From Schistosoma haematobium (lineage: Eukaryota; Platyhelminthes; Trematoda; Strigeidida; Schistosomatidae): 64,000 nt of DNA. The notes beneath the pieces are model-generated. The model did not search any database. It saw only the letters and a program-made list of their open reading frames with translations, and was not told the origin of the DNA. The first letter of the stretch is position 1. Every line of letters starts with the position of its first letter. Of the stretch, positions 1 through 10,698 are shown one piece after another. Location: positions 88,960,569 through 89,024,568 of the forward strand of contig NC_067195.1 of the NCBI RefSeq assembly GCF_000699445.3, written 5' to 3'. Both the position numbers and the translations under genes were made by a program.

Positions 1-127
1 AATAAATTGAGAATACCTTAAGAATAATGAATCGTATAATAATAGTCAATAGATCAAATAAAAGCTCATAACATAAAGAACATGAATACACATATAATAT
101 GGTTACCCAATAGTCATGCAAAACTTA

Positions 128-535
128 CTACATACTTACTTACTTACATACTCCTGTTACTTATCGTGGAAGATCGTAGGCCACTCACCACCATTCTTTA
201 TCCAACCCTGTCCTGAACAATCATTTCCAGCTCCTTTCAGTTGTTATCCATCCTTTTCATATCTGCTTTTATTTCCTGACCTAATGTGTTCTTCGGCCTT
301 CCCCTTTTCCGCTTCCCTTCACGATTCCAAGTTGGCGATTGTCTTGTGATGCAGTTTGGTGATTTGCGTAATGTATGTCCGATCCATTTCTGTCGTCTCC
401 TCATAACTTATTCCTCTTCTGGAAGCTAGTTTGTTCTCTCCCACAGAAGGCTGTTCCTGATGGTATCCACCAATGAATGTTGAGTATCTTGCGTAAAAAA
501 CTATTTATGAATACTTGTATACTTGTATATAACTC
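128..535 (-). mobile_element. RTE (SR2-like) retrotransposon, 3' fragment
   Basis: The minus strand encodes a decayed copy of the C-terminal RTE domain seen intact at 47874-49121, including the [13 protein letters not shown] and [13 protein letters not shown] stretches. It ends in an (AAGT)-type tail at the left edge. It is 5'-truncated and carries several frameshifts, so it is not coding. Family assignment rests on the better copy in this window. Confidence 0.85.
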
Positions 536-597
536 AGGTAGCGAACCCTACCCAGTCATACCGTATACAATTCCAAATTTCGGATGTAACATTCTGG

Positions 598-718
598 TTA
601 GCGTTTTTTTAGCGAGTTAGTTTTCTACTGGATGAGGTCGCTAACCCCATGCTCAACCCTCCTCCTTTGCCGTGGCTTGGGACCGGCAGTAACTCAAGAA
701 GAGCTACAGGCGGAATTA
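598..718 (-). mobile_element. RTE 5' leader fragment
   Basis: Read on minus this matches the segment at 32532-32650, whose plus strand can be read as RRRIGHGVNDLMP. I recall such a leader upstream of the endonuclease domain in schistosome RTE proteins; that link is from memory. It lies upstream of, and in the same orientation as, the 3' fragment at 128-535, so both may come from one internally deleted copy. Confidence 0.5.
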
Positions 719-739
719 GTCATAAAATTAGAATATATA

Positions 740-803
740 TAATAATAGTCCACAAATAGATCCTAGAGGTTACTATTCACTTATTCTTCGTCCGAATATA
801 ACA
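740..803 (+). repeat. LTR-like repeat fragment
   Basis: Short match (core tccacaaatRgatcct, ending in a ...ataaca edge) to the end of the repeat at 59875-60300 and, inverted, to 52090-52178. The shared terminal ACATAACA-like edge suggests the end of an LTR. Weak assignment. Confidence 0.3.
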
Positions 804-1185
804 ATTTGTTGTGACGTTCTCGGAGAAAAACTTAAAGTGGGTTTTCTCTAAAGATTAATATCATTTGAGGAAGATCAAGAACACCGGATAGTTGTTTTAT
901 CCTGCTTTAGTCATTTTTAGCAGTACGCAACTAGACTCAGAACTTTGAAGTTATATGATAAGAGAGCATTTCTTATACACCAGGGAGTGTTTGAATCTAT
1001 GGATGTAAATTTTCAGTTGGAAACATCTTGACAATCGTTAATTTCATAACTATTTTTAATGATACATTCATTTAAAATAAAACTCACTTTTAATCTTAAT
1101 TAGTTAATTCACATCATTCAATTTATTATATATACGTCGGTTACTGAAATGAAATGATATTCTGGAAATAATTAAAACAACTATG

Positions 1186-1510
1186 ACAATTCACTTGGTA
1201 TTGTTTGGCTTGTATCTTCCCATTGAGGTTTAAGACTTCAATTGATCAATCTGTTATTGGCATATGTGCATACTGTGCGTATGCCTCGATATTGCCTTAA
1301 TTCACAAGCTTTTTGTAAGCAGTCATGGATATTAGCTAGAAGTGGAATCCAGGACGTGCGATTCGTCCTAATTGGGACTCGTCAGCTGGATGTACCTGCG
1401 TCTCAGAGTTGATGTCCACTCTGGGACACGAACCCAGTACCATCCGCTTAAAACGCTACGCGTTATCCACTCAGCTACTGAGTCCTGATAGCCACTATGA
1501 CAATTTACAG
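1186..1510 (-). mobile_element. Hammerhead-bearing tRNA-like SINE (Sm-alpha type)
   Basis: On minus the order is a tRNA-like part (A-box-like tagctgagtggataacg, B-box-like ggttcgtgtccc), a hammerhead motif at 1346-1391, then a ~140-bp 3' block (1186-1330). Stem I ATCCAG/CTGGAT and the stem II hairpin are intact, but the GAAA core box reads GAAT, so self-cleavage is probably lost. Confidence 0.75.
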
Positions 1511-1576
1511 GCATGATCAGATTCATACAGAAAGCAATATTACATGTAAAGAACATGTCTGTGACGTATTTTTGTG

Positions 1577-1800
1577 TGACTATAAATATCGATTCACGCT
1601 TGGTGAAACTGGTGTTCGTTCACACGCCATATCCACTGTACGTCATTTCACTTCAATCTCTTCACTTCTGCAATTTTCTACCTGGATCAACGATTGTATG
1701 AAATATACGTATTCGAAATTCATTCTCATATTTAACTTATTTAAATCCGTTATACACCAACGCAAGTGAAGTCGATAATTTTATACGAGAATTGACAATA
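1577..1800. repeat. Dispersed ~220-bp repeat (copy 1)
   Basis: Same sequence as 36767-36980, sharing blocks such as atcaacgattgtatgaaat and aagtcgataattttatacga. Both begin near TG and end near ...CA, so solo LTRs of one family are possible. No target-site duplication could be made out, so this is only a repeat call. Confidence 0.5.
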
Positions 1801-1815
1801 TGTATATTTCAAGAA

Positions 1816-1995
1816 CAATCATCATACGATCTAACTGGATTCAGATTTAAAACTACTAAAGGTTCACAAATTGTTTTGACGGAACTTTTGCCACAAACAC
1901 TACAACAAGGTGAATCAGTGACTCCTTATCGTCAAATCAAACAGTTTCATTCTAAACCGTGTATCTATATGAATAAATTTACTAGTAAATTTTAA
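1816..1995 (+). CDS. Possible exon fragment, unknown
   Basis: After an acceptor-like tatatttcaag the frame is open for 59 codons to TAA, with mixed amino acid content ([20 protein letters not shown] within it). No start codon, domain or partner exon is recognised. It follows directly after a dispersed repeat. It could be a chance frame or a remnant of a host exon or element. Confidence 0.2.
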   Translation, partial: QSSYDLTGFRFKTTKGSQIVLTELLPQTLQQGESVTPYRQIKQFHSKPCIYMNKFTSKF

Positions 1996-2028
1996 AGACT
2001 GAAATAATGACAGGTAATCTGTCTTTAA

Positions 2029-2234
2029 GCGCCGTAACTTGGAATCCTGAAGGGAAGAGGAAAAGAGGAAGGCCTAAGAACACATTACGTCGGATAATAG
2101 AGGCAGATATGAAAAGGATGAGTAACAACTGGAAGGAGCTGGAAAGGATTACCCAGGACAGGGTTGGATGGAGAATGCTGGTGAGCGACCTATGCTCCTT
2201 CACGAGGATTAACAGGCGTAAGTAAGTAAGTAAA
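2029..2234 (+). mobile_element. RTE 3' end insertion with 14-bp TSD
   Basis: A 206-bp, severely 5'-truncated RTE copy encoding the last ~65 residues ([19 protein letters not shown] to the NRRK end) followed by GTAAGTAAGTAA. It is flanked by the direct repeat TAATCTGTCTTTAA at 2015-2028 and 2235-2248, which defines the insertion exactly and shows target-primed integration. Confidence 0.9.
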
Positions 2235-2425
2235 TAATCTGTCTTTAAAATTACAATCATCATTTGTTTACTATATCGATGATCATTGCTTCATTGATTC
2301 TGTTTTAAGAGCACCTACACTAATAACTACAATCCATTTCACTAGTAAAATCATAAGAACATTAAATTTCAAATCATTGTTATTATTGAGCTCACTTATT
2401 ATACTTCGATTCCCACAGACTTTTT

Positions 2426-2584
2426 GATGAGACTATAATATATGGACGAACTAATCAGGTTTATGACAAAATTACTTGCATTTTGGCGCGAAATTTTTTA
2501 TCCATTTGACTAAATAGCGTTTTGGCATCATAGCTGATGTCAGTTCGTGATGAACACCATAAATCTAGTTTCTTAACCCTAGAC
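2426..2584 (+). mobile_element. MITE family M, 5' part
   Basis: Starts with the M terminal sequence (GAGACTATAATATATGGACG) and continues through the conserved body (gcgcgaaatt, catagctgatgtcagttcgtgatga) to the ...taaccctag region, where a SINE copy begins. The right end is missing. Confidence 0.7.
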
Positions 2585-2990
2585 TACCATGGAAAACTTA
2601 AAAGCCCTGAACAGCCGTTGCGTCCAATTGTGAGAATCCTCAGCAGTGCACATCCATAATACCACCTTATGGGATTCCAATCCGGGAACTAACAGTCTCG
2701 CATGTGAACGCTTAATCCATAGACAACTGAGCCGGCCGGCATCCAACGGTGTTAATGTTTAACTTCAACTAATCCACGAAAATGAGCGACACATCCACCA
2801 CTGTCATCAGTGAGTTACTATCTCGCAACAGATCTGGTTGAACTCCACTAGTCACTGCTCCTCACTAGAACTCCAGGAAGTACACCTTGAAGCCAATCAC
2901 TAGTGAACATATGTTGATCAGTGCTTCCAGGTTTTCCATGGTGGTCTAGTTTCAATGGACTCATGATCTCAACTATTAAAACTGTTTCGA
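2585..2990 (-). mobile_element. SINE family S (tRNA-like plus hammerhead)
   Basis: On minus: 5' body (…aaccagatctgttgcgagatag…), tRNA-like region with B-box-like ggattggaatcc, hammerhead remnant (gcactgctgaggattctcac) and the 3' end ending in catggttttcc-type sequence. The hammerhead stem II and GAAA box are degraded. Confidence 0.75.
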
Positions 2991-3918
2991 AGTTTTGATG
3001 TCGTAACAGATGCTCATGTTTACTACTTTTCACATATAACATTGTCTATTTCATTAATACATGGCATCGATAAGCTATTCAGTCTTACTATTTTAGTTGA
3101 AGATCTCTTAAACAACTAAATTCTCCGATTACAGTAGGTTCTGTCTTTCGGTTGGGATTTACCGACTCAATTCATAAGAAAGTTATCAGAATCCTTTGAT
3201 ATCATAAACTGAAATGTCTATTTATTTCAAATAAATGATCAAACTGACATGTATAAAAGGTACTTCAAGGAACCCTAATAATCAGTTCAAGCCGCCTAAG
3301 ATGATTCAACTGATTTTGAAATGATTTCGTTCAATGAATTAAGAAAGAAGGAATTATGATATATCTCTTGAAGTTACATTGAGATAATAGACTATTTTGT
3401 CCCACACTTTTATATGTTCGATCTACAAATAATCAGTTTAAGGACTTCAAGATATCTAAGAGTACTCCACCTATGTATTAACTCCCTTATATTGTAGTAT
3501 AACTAAGCCCGATATTTAGTTACTTAATAAGTGAATAGTCGCATATTATTGCAAAGGTCATGCCTAGTCTATGTTTATTATTTAAAGCGATTAAATTTCA
3601 ACACTTCTAACCATTTGACGACTAGTAGTTACACTTATAAATGCTACGACTTTCCATAACTTCAGAACAGTGCTCCATTAGAGTATGAAATATTTAATAA
3701 GCAATAGAGTGAACACTGTCGGTTAAATCATTTTTGTATAAAGAACCAGTGAAACCTGTTAGTTTGTTCATCAAGTATCTTATTTACCTGATTACTTTGA
3801 CAGTATTATCTCGAGGATTTAATTATGTCCAACATACCCCTACCCTATCACGATTTGGTTATGTATACATAACACATCCCAACTACAGTCGATGAAGATT
3901 TATAACCAAATTAACTAA
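2991..3918. other. No gene recognised
   Basis: AT-rich sequence without long open frames or repeats I could match inside the window. A short ATG-initiated frame at 3825 may be an upstream, out-of-frame piece of the pseudogene that follows; this is not supported well enough to annotate. Confidence 0.4.
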
Positions 3919-4458
3919 TTTAGCCTCATTCTCCTAGTACTCTCTGCCCAATTTCAACACTGCTCACTTGGTCGTTACGCATTACTCAAGGAATGCTCCA
4001 AACACATCTGTAATCGAAATTCACAAGGAAAGAGTATCGTCTTTGTTCAATCTCATGTATCACAACCATTGGGTAATGAGGATGAACTATTGGATAGTAA
4101 ACTTGTTCTCTAGTCGATAGATGAATTTCTCGCCTATTCCACAGAGACACAGGTTAGAAGTTACCATTCAACTAATTCATCAATTATGATCGGTCTTGGA
4201 GATAAAGCAGACCAGTTCTAAATAAGCATTTCGTATTTAGAGAGAGATATTCATCTTAAACAGGATTTCACTGCTACTCAAAAGGAACTGAAACAATTCA
4301 ATGTCTTTACTAAGTTTTCCAAGTCGATTAGTGAACGTCGTAATCGCGGACAAATCTTTTCAAAGTTGTTCAATGCTACAGGAATTTCTAAAGTTTTAAA
4401 AGTGGTGTCGGAAACTCTTCAAATTAAAATTAACGCCAAGAGAAATTCAGCTAAATAA
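3919..4458 (+). pseudogene. Pseudogene, 180-codon frame with two stops
   Basis: One continuous frame runs from just after a TAA (3916-3918) to TAA at 4456-4458, interrupted only by TAG at 4111-4113 and TAA at 4219-4221. About a dozen stops would be expected by chance in DNA this AT-rich. The conceptual product looks protein-like, e.g. QDFTATQKELKQFNVFTKFS followed by a basic C-terminus ending KINAKRNSAK. A CAG/gttaga donor at 4152 and TTTAG acceptor at 4240 exist, but splicing there would put the downstream part out of frame. An unspliced, decayed (possibly processed) gene copy is therefore preferred. I do not recognise the family and no upstream exon is identified. Confidence 0.5.
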
Positions 4459-4948
4459 TTTTTTTTAGCCGTATCATTTGTTTTGTAGGAATATAAATGA
4501 TCTTATCGTTAGTTAAATCCTCTAAATGACCAAGTCGTTTGTGTAACGTTCCAAATTATAATATAAGAATCGATTGGTTCATCACGATAGACAAGCTCAA
4601 CCACTACGTCAAAGTAGCAACAATCGGTAGAGAGTATTGGACTAAAAGGTTCATTGATTCATTTGACAGATTATCTTTTGACAGTATTTATTGACGTACG
4701 TAGATGAAAAATAGAAAATACTATGAATCAGATTATCAATTATTATCTGACTCATAAAATCCAACACAAAAGGTTCATTAGAATGTTGGTATTTCATGTG
4801 GAAGTACTACTACGAAATCAGATCCACCTTTCGATGATATTGAATTCCCTATTTATCAAAATATGTCAAGTCATCAACTTACATAAATACAATCACACTC
4901 AACATTATAAATCAAACACAGGTAATGAAACAAAATTGTTTATGATAT
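4459..4948. other. No gene recognised
   Basis: Short chance frames only, for example a 77-codon plus frame at 4723-4956 rich in Ile, Asn, Leu and His, without domain or splice support. Most of this stretch is the 3' flank of the minus-strand gene at 5032-5952. Confidence 0.4.
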
Positions 4949-4954
4949 TTTATT
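4949..4954 (-). promoter_or_regulatory. Poly(A) signal AATAAA
   Basis: TTTATT on plus is AATAAA on minus, about 80 nt past the stop codon of the minus-strand gene at 5032-5952. This spacing fits a short schistosome 3' UTR and supports transcription of that ORF. Confidence 0.45.
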
Positions 4955-5031
4955 GAGAAATAAACATGACTTGAAAAGGTTAATTGAAAATGTGTCTCGT
5001 TACTTTAACCAGTTAGATCCATATACACTTA

Positions 5032-5952
5032 CTAGCTAAAAGTTGATCTTCTTGTACTGTTATATATGCTTGTGGTCCCTAGTGTTGGGTAATTTAGATT
5101 GCCGCCTGATGGTGTAGTTGGTCTGTATCCACGAAAAGTTGCTTTATTCAATGCTTGATAGTTCGGAATCAAGTAAGATAAGGACATTTGTCTTCTATAA
5201 GAATTAAAAGGTCGTCTGATAAACATGTTTGGAGTATAAATCGATGTTTGCTGATTAGGTTGGAATCCAGTGTACCTATTTTGTCGAATAATGTCTACCG
5301 GTGGCCCGAGGCTAGATCTTTGTGGAGGAAAGTTGGTTTGTTGTGTTATGAAGGCATTTGGGTAACTAGTTGAAAGTGAATTCCTTCTATTCTGATATGG
5401 AACAGATGCAGCGTAACTAGGAGTCAGAAGTCGTCTTCGTGGTGGTGAATGGTGGTGAAAACTTAAGGTATTCGATTGATGTGGCACGTTCCAACCTGTA
5501 TACAATTGAGTGTTCCACATCGTTTGACCAGGTGATACATATTCATTTCGTCTATTGTCAAATCCACTTATTTGGTGAATCCATGTCTCTAATTCATCAT
5601 CTTCTAGATCATTGTCTATCGGAAATGTATTTTGTGCTGTTCTCAATGGTATAACGTATGCCACAGATTCATCATCAGAACGAAGAACTCTATATCCATT
5701 CCCACCAACAACTGGATTTAAGCCAAATGAATTTGAAACTTTATTTTGATAAGTTGGTGATTGGTTCCTAACAATATCAAATATATTAGTTGGTTCTGGA
5801 ACCTCCTGCCACTGATCGTTAGTTGATATATAATTAACTGAAGAACTTTGATATGCAGGATTTGATAAGGTAACTGGTGCATAGATTTGTTGAATAGCTA
5901 GTAGAAAGATAACAACATGGAAGAAATTCAACTGATCACTATACTGTAACAT
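5032..5952 (-). CDS. Putative secreted Asn/Tyr/Pro/Ser-rich protein
   Basis: A 306-residue uninterrupted frame, by far the longest non-repeat ORF in the window. Residues 9-22 form a hydrophobic core (HVVIFLLAIQQIYA) typical of a signal peptide, with likely cleavage near residue 25; no second membrane segment is visible, so secretion is inferred. The middle (about 92-130) is acidic, containing DNDLEDDELE. The C-terminal half is basic and rich in Arg, Tyr, Asn, Gln, Pro and Ser, with two Cys-free stretches and repeated PxxxRR patterns. No known domain is recognised. ATG at 5952 is the first Met and precedes the signal sequence directly. It is flanked by AT-rich DNA, carries an AATAAA about 80 nt downstream, and matches no repeat in the window. 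It could be a lineage-specific tegument, gland or eggshell-like secreted protein; that is conjecture. Confidence 0.6.
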   Translation of the reverse strand: MLQYSDQLNFFHVVIFLLAIQQIYAPVTLSNPAYQSSSVNYISTNDQWQEVPEPTNIFDIVRNQSPTYQNKVSNSFGLNPVVGGNGYRVLRSDDESVAYVIPLRTAQNTFPIDNDLEDDELETWIHQISGFDNRRNEYVSPGQTMWNTQLYTGWNVPHQSNTLSFHHHSPPRRRLLTPSYAASVPYQNRRNSLSTSYPNAFITQQTNFPPQRSSLGPPVDIIRQNRYTGFQPNQQTSIYTPNMFIRRPFNSYRRQMSLSYLIPNYQALNKATFRGYRPTTPSGGNLNYPTLGTTSIYNSTRRSTFS

Positions 5953-7204
5953 ATTAATTGATCGAATAAATTAATGATCGAATCAACTGGATTTGTGATC
6001 AGTGATCAAGATCTATTTGATTGATTTGAATTAAATTCTTGTAAAATTAATCGATTGAAATTGATCAGATTAATGCTCAAAACATATGACTTAGATCAAT
6101 CTAATGAGTAGTTACATTGAAATGAATATCAAGCTGTATGTCATCATTAAAGGTTTCCTTCAGACTGAACGTACACCGTGAACTTAACAAGTATTGAGTA
6201 TTGTAAAATAGTTTTTTTTTATCTCATTATAATCAGTACATTCTTATTCTAGGTCATACAAGTCATATATATCTGTGTAGTTACAGTTTACTTATAGTTA
6301 AGAGCTGAGTTTATTCAAGGTTCTGATAGAACGATCGACTTTTATGGGCTACTAATTTCCAGAATGAATGAATGAATGCATCTCAACTGATATCGTCATG
6401 TAATTGTAAAAAAATGTATGTTATTCCTGGAGTTGTACTTCATCGCACTCAGTGTACGTAGGTTTAATTGACTACTGTTCATTTCAAGTTATAGATATCG
6501 AACGAATGAACTAATCTGTAGCCAATGATTGATTAATGACTTATGCGACACTACAAAGAGGTTAAATAAATCAATGTAAAGATGTAGGAAGGGTATTCTT
6601 CGGAGTCTATGCTACCAAAATGTTGTCCCGCCCATGTTTTTGATTTCATAGGATACTACATTAACATCTCACAGCAGTTGTTATTGTTCACTAACTGAAA
6701 TTAATTAGGGTATCGATCAAATTTTTCTCACTAGATTTCATACCTCTCAAACCTACATTTCTCCTAAAACCGAAGCTTTTGTATGTTTATCAAATCGCTT
6801 CGAAAGATGGTAAATACAGTCCTGCAACTTATCAGCTATTTATAAAATGTCGTCTAAAACCTACAACATGAAATGGTATTTGAATAATCATTTTCATCTT
6901 ATTTATTTGTATGACCTAATCTATCTACTTGCAAGTAGTCCATAACGTTTTGATAAAGTTTACTATCGAAATGAAATATTTTTTGAGTTCTAGATGAAAA
7001 GTAAGTGGATCCTAATGATGATTGGATATGTATTGCTACTTATTAGACCATGAATCCCCTTCTGTAAAATAAGAAAAACGGTCATTATGAAGTAGATATC
7101 ACACTAATATTGCCTTCTAAATGGCTCTGTACATTAAACTCAATGATAAAATAAAATCACAGGGTGTCGGAACGAAAAGTTACCAACGTTACTTATTACT
7201 GGAA
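5953..7204. other. Intergenic, no feature recognised
   Basis: AT-rich DNA upstream of the minus-strand gene at 5032-5952, so any promoter of that gene should lie at its left end. The GATCAATTAAT-like motifs just upstream (5950-6080) recur several times. No open frame, RNA gene or repeat match was found. Confidence 0.4.
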
Positions 7205-7640
7205 TGAGTTTTAAATGTCAGTCAGTCAATCAGCTACAATGTGGGACTAGGCACATATATGCATCGATCCAAGTTGCCATACCTCATTAGCACAACAAGA
7301 TGGACCACGAATTTATGAAAGTAGTTAATTTAGAGGTAATAATATATAAAAGGAAGATTACAATAAGGATATAGTACAGGAAGAAAGGATTAGTTCGTAG
7401 AAAGAAAGACATGAAGCGATTTTAATCCCATAGATTAAGGGAAGACAGAGATTATATACGCCTACGCCATTGTGATCGATTCTGAGCCATATCACACAGA
7501 GTCTCCAACCATTGATTACGATAGTCATACGGACCCCAATCAAGTAGTCTACATGTAATAACATGGCTCAATCTAGAGGTTGGTGACTTCATGGACTGAT
7601 GTCACGTTTTGGTTTGGCCGCCCCTAACATTCTTCCAACC
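7205..7640 (-). repeat. Repeat family C (retroelement 3' region, CAGT-tailed)
   Basis: Starts on plus with GTCAGTCAGTCAATCAG, then a body shared in part with 47663-47835 (tgccacaccacattagcac) and 49676-49800 (cttcatggact…ttggtttggccgcccctag). The simple CAGT repeat at one end looks like a retrotransposon tail, which would put the transcribed strand on minus. Confidence 0.55.
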
Positions 7641-7861
7641 ATCCCCAACACTAGTGATTTTTAAATGATTGTAACTTTAATCAAGAAAAGATGCAGAAAT
7701 GTATGAAGTTTTTATCATGGTCTAATATTATCTGGGAAACAGTTGAGAACCAGTACTTAATGGACAGTCATTTAAATTTAGTATTTCTCAAGTGTTATTT
7801 ATGTTAACTAAATTAACTTGATGATGATTTATGTTATCAACCAAGTCAATTAACACATAGT

Positions 7862-7948
7862 GTTACTTATTTACGTATGTTGCTCCTAATGGAGTATAGG
7901 CCGCCGACCAGTATTCTCCAACCCACTCTGTCCTAGGCAACATGTAGT
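7862..7948 (-). mobile_element. RTE extreme 3' end
   Basis: About 85 bp matching the last ~20 codons and tail of RTE (ggagtataggccgccgacca, ccaacccactctgtcct). Strongly truncated copy. Confidence 0.7.
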
Positions 7949-8219
7949 CATTATCCAATTAATACGTTTATTAATCAGATATTATACTTTTCTTTTACTC
8001 TTTTTTTAGAAAATATAGAATTAGATTAATTGTAGACTTAACAATGATGATCATCAATTAAAATGATAAAACAAAGTTAAATATGTACTTAAACCCTAGT
8101 CATTAAACGATTAATTAAGTCGGTAGATCCGATAAAAAGATATTGTTTAATGCAATTAATCCCTTTTATCAATTTCCATAGGGTAACGAGAAGATGGAGT
8201 TGATCTGAAGAAAAAAACA

Positions 8220-8300
8220 ACAACACTGTGATGTATTTACGCTATACATTTCGAACAATCATTAACAATACACATAGTTGCTATCGAAATTGTCAAGCAT
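8220..8300 (-). mobile_element. Penelope-like 3' flank remnant
   Basis: The segment around tacatttcgaacaatc, followed by a cacatagttg-like stretch, resembles the outer flank of the Penelope copy at 41425-41490. Very short and uncertain. Confidence 0.25.
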
Positions 8301-8394
8301 GAATTCTTAGATTTATAGAGAAGCCTTGGCTATTCGTACATTTATCACTACCCCTCCCCTACTTTATGTGTACAAAAAACAATTTGTATCAGAA

Positions 8395-8810
8395 GGGGTT
8401 TTGTGGAGATTGGAGTGATTTCTACAGTTGAGATCATGAGTCAATTGAAGCTGAACGGCCGTTTCGTTCTATTGTGAGACCCCTTAGCAGTGCTCATCCA
8501 CGACCCCGACTCGCAGGATTCCAACCCAGGACCTATCAGCCTCGAACGTGAGCGTTTAACCATTAGACCACTGAGCTGGCCGCCATCCAACGGTGTTAAT
8601 GTCTAACTTCAACTAATCCACGAAATTGAGCGACACATCCACCATTGTCATCAGTGAGTTACTATCTTACAACAGACCTGGTTGAACTCCACTGGTTATT
8701 GCTTCTCACTAGAACTCCAGGATATATCTCTTGAACCCAGTCACTAGTGAGCATATGTTGATTAGTATCAGAAGGGGTTTTGTGGAGATTGTAGTAATCT
8801 CAACTGTTGA
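8395..8810 (-). mobile_element. SINE family S
   Basis: Near full-length minus copy with tRNA-like region (B-box-like gggttggaatcc), hammerhead remnant and 5' body. The left edge (ttttgtggagatt) is repeated near 8775, as in other S copies. The hammerhead keeps GAAACGGCCG, but the cleavage site and the 3' strand of stem I are deleted. Confidence 0.75.
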
Positions 8811-9679
8811 AAAAACAATTGGTCATATCCTTAAATTTGTCTTAGTAATCCTTAAGTTATTTTATAGCCTAAAGTAATGATACAGTTTCTTATTGTTTCT
8901 ATATGTTGATTTTTTCTCTCCTTTATTAGTTTGTTTACTTGAACCTTCAGTTAATTGACCTTTAATAGTAATAAAATGCTTTGAGAAGTATATGTGTGAC
9001 CTAAAAGATATTATTATCATAAAGTACTTTACAATTTTTACTTTTATTACTATCAAATACAGTACAAACTTAGTGATAATATTTCTATATATTGATACTC
9101 ATGGTTTTGCTATTGAATACAGTTATATAAAATTGTCAGAAACTCTTTCTTGCAAGGATGGTTGTGCATCATCTTAGATGAAACTATTATATATCGGGTG
9201 ACATCATTTCACAAGTGAAATACGGCTTGACAACCGGAAAACGTTGGTATATGAAGATGTGGGCATAGTAATAGTTATTTACACTTCCAGTCTCTGACCA
9301 TGGCCTACTGGTTTCCGTTTATGGTCAAGACAACGAACCTGCAAAACATACTAAGAGCGGATTTATGGCTTTTGGTTTTTCAACTTGCTTTCACGCACCA
9401 CGTAATACATTCAAGTAATCTGTTAATGTTGTATGGTATAATTTCAATAACGAATCTTCTGCAAGAGATTGATAACATCTCTGACCTGGTCCTATGTTGT
9501 TAGGTACCTAGGTCTCATAATTCTTTCAAATGAATCACATGTACCGACAACAACTGGACACTCAGTATTAGTTTGACTTGTTAACATGAAAGGGTTATTT
9601 TTCATACTATAGATAATAACAAACGGTTCTCGATAAAAAAACACTTATCCTAGTGCCGACATCTACAAGAAAATTATTT
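8811..9679. other. No gene recognised
   Basis: AT-rich. Short frames at 8862-9056 and 9300-9503 show no domain, splice or neighbour support and are treated as chance. Confidence 0.4.
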
Positions 9680-10190
9680 TATTTACTTATTTATTTAAAC
9701 ACATAAACATTGGTACAGGGAGGCACCAAATACATATGCGCTACATAAATCATTCGATTTGTGTGAGGGCTGGGATACTGCCCGGATGCCGAGAGCAAAG
9801 CAAGTGGTTTTCTTAGGAGGCCACACTCCGAGCCTTTGACCTAAATGTCTGACCCACAAGGCAACAGAGCATTGTGAGGATATGCAGTCCCATGGTAGCC
9901 GGTGACCAACGATTGGTTCATACGCCATTTGTTCCCTCAGGATACTGGAGCCCTTGTGCAACATTGATTTGGTTTGGGGTCCGGTTAAAGCGCCGGACAT
10001 TCCCTTTTCGTCCTCTCAACTTCGTAAACAACACCCCCGCCACGAGAAGGCAATGAGTAAGAAGTCCATGGCAGAGGCTGTACACGCGTGGCCGTGTGAG
10101 AGCATTTCGAGAGGGAGGGCGAACCCACCCCACTCTCGACCATACTACGGCATTCGGGGGCCTACTCAAAAGAAAATGGATCAACATTTT
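9680..10190 (-). mobile_element. Repeat family X (~510 bp, LINE-like 3' tail)
   Basis: Shares its full length with 24240-24775 and 55495-56015 (plus) and 37200-37690 (minus). The left end (TTTATTTATTTAAACACATA on plus) is an (AAAT)-rich 3' tail and matches the 3' end of the LINE at 52215-53540 over ~50 bp. It is relatively GC-rich with no conserved frame, so it looks like a SINE or the 3' UTR of a LINE subfamily. Confidence 0.65.
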
Positions 10191-10698
10191 ATGATACAAA
10201 ACACTTAAACATATCGAAAGGAATACATTGACATGAGTATTCCTAGGAAGAATCGAGAAAGCATAGCTTATTCAAAAGAAATAACTCAAACATTCATAGA
10301 ATCAAATAAAATTACAGAAATTCGACTCAATGAAAGATTAAAATACTTCAGCAACACATAGAATCAGTCAAGTAGACCACCATTATTCACAAAATGAAGG
10401 AAATCATAATTCATTGTGATTGGTTGATAAGTGAATTGTCGAAATTAGGAAACCGGAATTAAGTTTATTTACAACGATCCCTATTTAGTGATCGGTAAGT
10501 TTAGTTGCACTTCCTCTTCATCTATAATAAAAGTCTTTAAAAAAAACATTCATTGATTGCCGGTATATTTACTTAGTTTTGTTTTAAGTGAATAAAACTG
10601 TGAAAGATTTACTAGTCATAAATGATTTATAATGGAAATTGTTAAACTTTATAGTAAATAATCAAGTATGTATTGAAAATGCAAGTTTGTTGTTTTTT
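10191..10698. other. No feature recognised
   Basis: AT-rich DNA with no coding frame or matched repeat. Confidence 0.4.

Noticed and set aside
4723..4956. 77-codon plus frame
   Set aside because: Overlaps the 3' flank and poly(A) signal of the minus-strand gene and has no domain; composition fits AT-rich chance.
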